In this document: one piece after another, positions 13,334 to 15,468 of the stretch | Layout: each line of letters opens with the position of its first letter | How positions within the stretch are numbered: the stretch's first letter is position 1 | Source of the DNA: Acidobacteriota bacterium | GTDB lineage: Bacteria > Acidobacteriota > Terriglobia > Bryobacterales > Bryobacteraceae | Direction of reading: 5' to 3' | DNA length: 15,468 bases | Assembly: GCA_947505565.1 (NCBI GenBank) | Contig: CANNLB010000005.1 | Location: forward strand, 1 to 15,468 | Position numbers and translations under genes: made by a program | Notes under the pieces: generated by a model | The model's input: the letters and a program-made list of their open reading frames with translations, nothing else | What the model was told of the DNA's origin: nothing | The model's database searches: none

Positions 13334-13935
13334 CTAAACCATTTAAGCTTGGCGAGATCAAATTGGACCTTCCGCGGGGGATCGTCCTCCTGCTGCTCGT
13401 GCTGAATCTGGTCGCGGGGTGGTTTGTGTTCTCCCCGTTCGGCGGCTCCGCGCAAGACATGGAAGCCCAATTGAGCGCGTTGCGGGGACAAGCCAAGGAG
13501 CGGAGAGTTTCGCTCGACCGGACGAAGAAGCTCACCGCTAATATGGACCGCGGCCGGAAAGAAGGCGATGATTTTGTCGGCGCCTACTTCCTCAGCCGAC
13601 CGACCACCTACTCCACTGTCGTCGACGAAGTATCCAGCATGGCGAAGCGGGCCGGGGTCCGGGTGAAAGAACACGGATTCGTCGAAGACCCCGTGGAAGG
13701 GTCCGATGAGATGTCGATGCTGTCGATCAACGGTAACTACGAGGGCACCTATGCGGATCTCCTCCACTTTTTAAGAGAGGTCGATATCGCTCCTCGCCTC
13801 GTGATCATCGAGGCGCTGTCGGCGTCTCCGCAGCAGGGGTCCGGGGTTCTGAATATCAATATGCGGGCGAATACGTTTATCCGTGAGGCTCCGCTTGCCT
13901 TAGTCGTGGCACAGAATGGCGGGGGGGCGCGATGA
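13330..13935 (+). CDS. pilO: PilO-like inner-membrane assembly protein (201 aa)
   Basis: Partner of PilN in the periplasmic alignment complex that connects the cytoplasmic motor with the secretin. Residues 1-16 are a cytoplasmic tail, ~17-35 a membrane helix (GIVLLLLVLNLVAGWFVFS), ~41-80 a coiled coil, and ~83-190 a compact alpha/beta domain (FLSRPTTYSTVVDEVSSMAK; YADLLHFLREVDIAPRLVII; INMRANTFIRE) like the PilO ferredoxin fold. ATG 13330 lies in the right junction repeat. No good Shine-Dalgarno is visible; GTGAGAG just upstream is weak, and the insert has removed the former coupling to pilN. The TGA overlaps the next gene's ATG as ATGA. Codon endings are more C-rich (GTC, CTC, GAC) than in the flanking pilus genes, which may mean a different recent history. 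Confidence 0.83.
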   Translation: MPKPFKLGEIKLDLPRGIVLLLLVLNLVAGWFVFSPFGGSAQDMEAQLSALRGQAKERRVSLDRTKKLTANMDRGRKEGDDFVGAYFLSRPTTYSTVVDEVSSMAKRAGVRVKEHGFVEDPVEGSDEMSMLSINGNYEGTYADLLHFLREVDIAPRLVIIEALSASPQQGSGVLNINMRANTFIREAPLALVVAQNGGGAR

Positions 13936-14651
13936 AGTTAGGTGCAGAACCGAAGCAAGTTGCAATCCTGGTGGGAGTGCTGGCCGTGGGGGCGGTTGCC
14001 TACTTTATCGGTGGGGATTCTCCTCGATCAGAGCAGAGCCCGAAGGCTGCGGCGCGGCCGGTAGTGCCGATGGTGGGCGGTCCTCGGACGCTGCCGGTAG
14101 TGGCGGCGAGCCAGACGAAGCCGCGACCGGCGCTCCGGGCGGCGGTGCAGGAGTTTAAGCCGGTGCTGAAGTCGCGCCGCGTGGAAGATCGGGTAGACCC
14201 GACGACGATTGACCCGACGTTGCGGCTGGAGCTCGTGAAGCGATTGGCGGGGGTAAAGATCGAAGGTGGCACGCGGACGATTTTTGACTTTGGGCCGGCG
14301 CCGGCGCCGAAGCAACCCGATCCACCGAAGATTTTCCCGAAGCCGCCGGTGGATCGGGCGAAGTTGACGCCGCCACCGGCACCGCCGATCAACTCGATGA
14401 CACCGGGGGCGCAGCCGCAGAAGCCGCAGGCTCCGCCGATGCGTCTGAAATTTTATGGGTTCGTAGGCGGTGCGCGGACGAAGACGAAACGGGCGTTTTT
14501 CCTGGACGGCGAGGACATTTTCGTGGCTGGCGAGGGGGACGTGATCCAAAAGCGGTACAAGGTGATTCGGATTGGTTTGAACTCGGTGGTTATGGAAGAC
14601 CTGGAGTTCAAGAGCGAGCAGACACTGAACTTAGAGGAGCAACAGGGGTAG
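13932..14651 (+). CDS. PilP/GspC-like anchored, proline-rich protein (239 aa)
   Basis: Probably the PilP/GspC counterpart that links the PilN/PilO platform to the secretin. Residues ~9-27 are a single N-terminal membrane helix (QVAILVGVLAVGAVAYFIG). A basic/proline-rich linker follows (~30-90), then a short conserved-looking helix (DPTLRLELVKRLAGVKIEGG, ~94-113) and a second proline-rich stretch (~121-169). Residues ~170-230 form a beta domain (MRLKFYGFVGG; RAFFLDGEDIFVAGEGDVI; YKVIRIGLNSVVMEDLEF) resembling the GspC homology region / PilP beta domain. There is no lipobox, unlike classical PilP, so it is anchored by its helix as in GspC. The start overlaps the pilO stop (ATGA), implying coupling. 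The assignment rests on order and fold pattern; direct family recognition is weak. Confidence 0.62.
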   Translation: MKLGAEPKQVAILVGVLAVGAVAYFIGGDSPRSEQSPKAAARPVVPMVGGPRTLPVVAASQTKPRPALRAAVQEFKPVLKSRRVEDRVDPTTIDPTLRLELVKRLAGVKIEGGTRTIFDFGPAPAPKQPDPPKIFPKPPVDRAKLTPPPAPPINSMTPGAQPQKPQAPPMRLKFYGFVGGARTKTKRAFFLDGEDIFVAGEGDVIQKRYKVIRIGLNSVVMEDLEFKSEQTLNLEEQQG

Positions 14652-15468
14652 ATGAAGCGACGGCGACCTGATTCCGGCTTTGCGATGCTGCTGGTGTTTG
14701 CGATGGCAGCGGCGATGGCCTGGGTGCTCTACATGGAACTGCCTCGGCTGGCGTTTGAAGCGCAACGGAATAAGGAAGAGATGCTGGTGGAGCGGGGGGA
14801 GCAGTACATCCGGGGGGTGCAACTGTTTCAGCGGAAGAATAAGAAGCTTCCGCAGACGATTGAAGAGTTGGAGCAGACGAACGGGATCCGGTTCATCCGG
14901 CGGCGGTATGTGGACCCGCTGACGGGGAAGGACGATTGGCGGGTGATCCATGCGGACGCGTCGGGGAAGTTGACCGACTCGCTCGTGAAGAAGCCGGCGA
15001 AGCCGGGGGAGACGGGGACGGGAGCGACCGAGGCTCCGAATCCTTATTCGGTGGGTTCGACGGCGACGATTAGTACGGATCCGAACGCGCAGATGGCGGG
15101 GGGGCCGCGAAGGGCGTCGGAGATGCCGCGGGCTCCGGGGATGGTTTCGGCGAATGGACAGCCGCCGGGGGGAGAGGGGCCGCCGCCACCGCCGCAGGGT
15201 TTTTCACAGGGGATGTTTCCGGGTTTGGGATCGAATCCGAATGTACCGACGGCGCCGGGACTGCCGGGCCCGTTTGCGCAGCAGGGCGGGTATCCGAACG
15301 CGGCGGCTAACTCGCAGACAGGGGGTCAGGTGGCGCAGCAGCAGGGAAGTGGGGCGTACACGGTGGGCGGGGGCGGCTATAGCGTGGGTGGCGGAAATTT
15401 TTCGGCGCCGCCGGTGAACAATGGTTCGCTGCGGTTGCCGGGGAGTGGTTCGACGAGTTTTGGTCCGC
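14652..15468 (+). CDS. Pseudopilin-like protein with Pro/Gly/Gln-rich tail (3' end outside window)
   Basis: ATG 14652 abuts the previous TAG, with AGAGGAG at 14633-14639. The frame stays open through 15468, giving at least 272 residues with no stop. The N-terminus, MKRRRPDSGFAMLLVFAMAA, has a basic leader, a Gly-Phe that could be a prepilin-peptidase site (residues 9/10) and a hydrophobic helix to ~29. The usual Glu at mature position 5 is Leu, as in GspK-type minor pseudopilins. Residues ~30-105 are charged and helical (YMELPRLAFEAQRNKEEM; YVDPLTGKDDWRVIHAD), with the 'DP.tG.dW' motif seen in GspG-like pseudopilins. From ~110 on the sequence is low-complexity Pro, Gly, Gln and Asn. Probably a minor pseudopilin or pilus-associated protein of the same machine. 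Its real length and C-terminus are unknown. Confidence 0.7.
   Translation, partial: MKRRRPDSGFAMLLVFAMAAAMAWVLYMELPRLAFEAQRNKEEMLVERGEQYIRGVQLFQRKNKKLPQTIEELEQTNGIRFIRRRYVDPLTGKDDWRVIHADASGKLTDSLVKKPAKPGETGTGATEAPNPYSVGSTATISTDPNAQMAGGPRRASEMPRAPGMVSANGQPPGGEGPPPPPQGFSQGMFPGLGSNPNVPTAPGLPGPFAQQGGYPNAAANSQTGGQVAQQQGSGAYTVGGGGYSVGGGNFSAPPVNNGSLRLPGSGSTSFGP

Noticed and set aside
12783..13535. Long minus-strand open frame across the insert and into pilO
   Set aside because: It overlaps the well-supported pilO gene and its openness follows from high GC with few stop triplets; repeat-copy differences mostly change amino acids in this frame too, and the product is Pro/Arg/Ser-rich with no recognisable fold.

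Overview
The window reads as a stretch of a high-GC, Gram-negative-type, flagellated bacterium, most likely an acidobacterium of the Bryobacter/Solibacter kind. That placement is inferred from the combination of a PilM/N/O inner-membrane platform, the charged segment after the anchor of the last protein (MELPRLAFEAQRNKEEM), and the general sequence character. No rRNA or other marker is present, so it stays an inference. Every supported gene is on the + strand. I see no tRNA, rRNA, CRISPR array or recognisable transposase.

Region 1 (1-7754) is a flagellar-filament block. It holds the 3' part of one flagellin, a complete and unusually long (799 aa) flagellin paralogue, a strong intrinsic terminator, a TPR protein with a GT9-like C-terminal domain, a DegT/DnrJ/EryC1-type sugar aminotransferase, and a short DUF4956-type membrane protein. 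The long flagellin has a sigma-28-like promoter and a leader that looks like a CsrA target. The TPR-glycosyltransferase gene has an exact sigma-28 -10 box only 9 nt before its ATG and no Shine-Dalgarno, so it may be leaderless. Together these genes suggest, by inference, making and glycosylating filament protein.

Region 2 (7799-15468) is a type IV pilus / type II secretion-like operon with very tight spacing: lolA, pilC/gspF, pilB/gspE, pilM, pilN, [599-bp insert], pilO, a PilP-like proline-rich protein, and a pseudopilin-like protein cut by the window end. ATPase, platform protein, and PilM-N-O alignment complex would build an envelope-spanning machine; a secretin gene would be expected just downstream.

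The most unusual item is the non-coding, G-rich insert between pilN and pilO (about 12718-13316). It is bounded by 17-20 bp imperfect direct repeats of the pilN/pilO junction and holds a 132-bp sequence twice at a 198-bp period. The downstream junction still shows what looks like the ancestral overlap of the pilN stop with the pilO start, and pilN now ends with three residues taken from the insert. A second large-scale signal is a switch in third-position base preference (C-ending to G-ending codons) near 7755-7900, between two blocks of co-directional genes, with pilO partly departing from its neighbours again.
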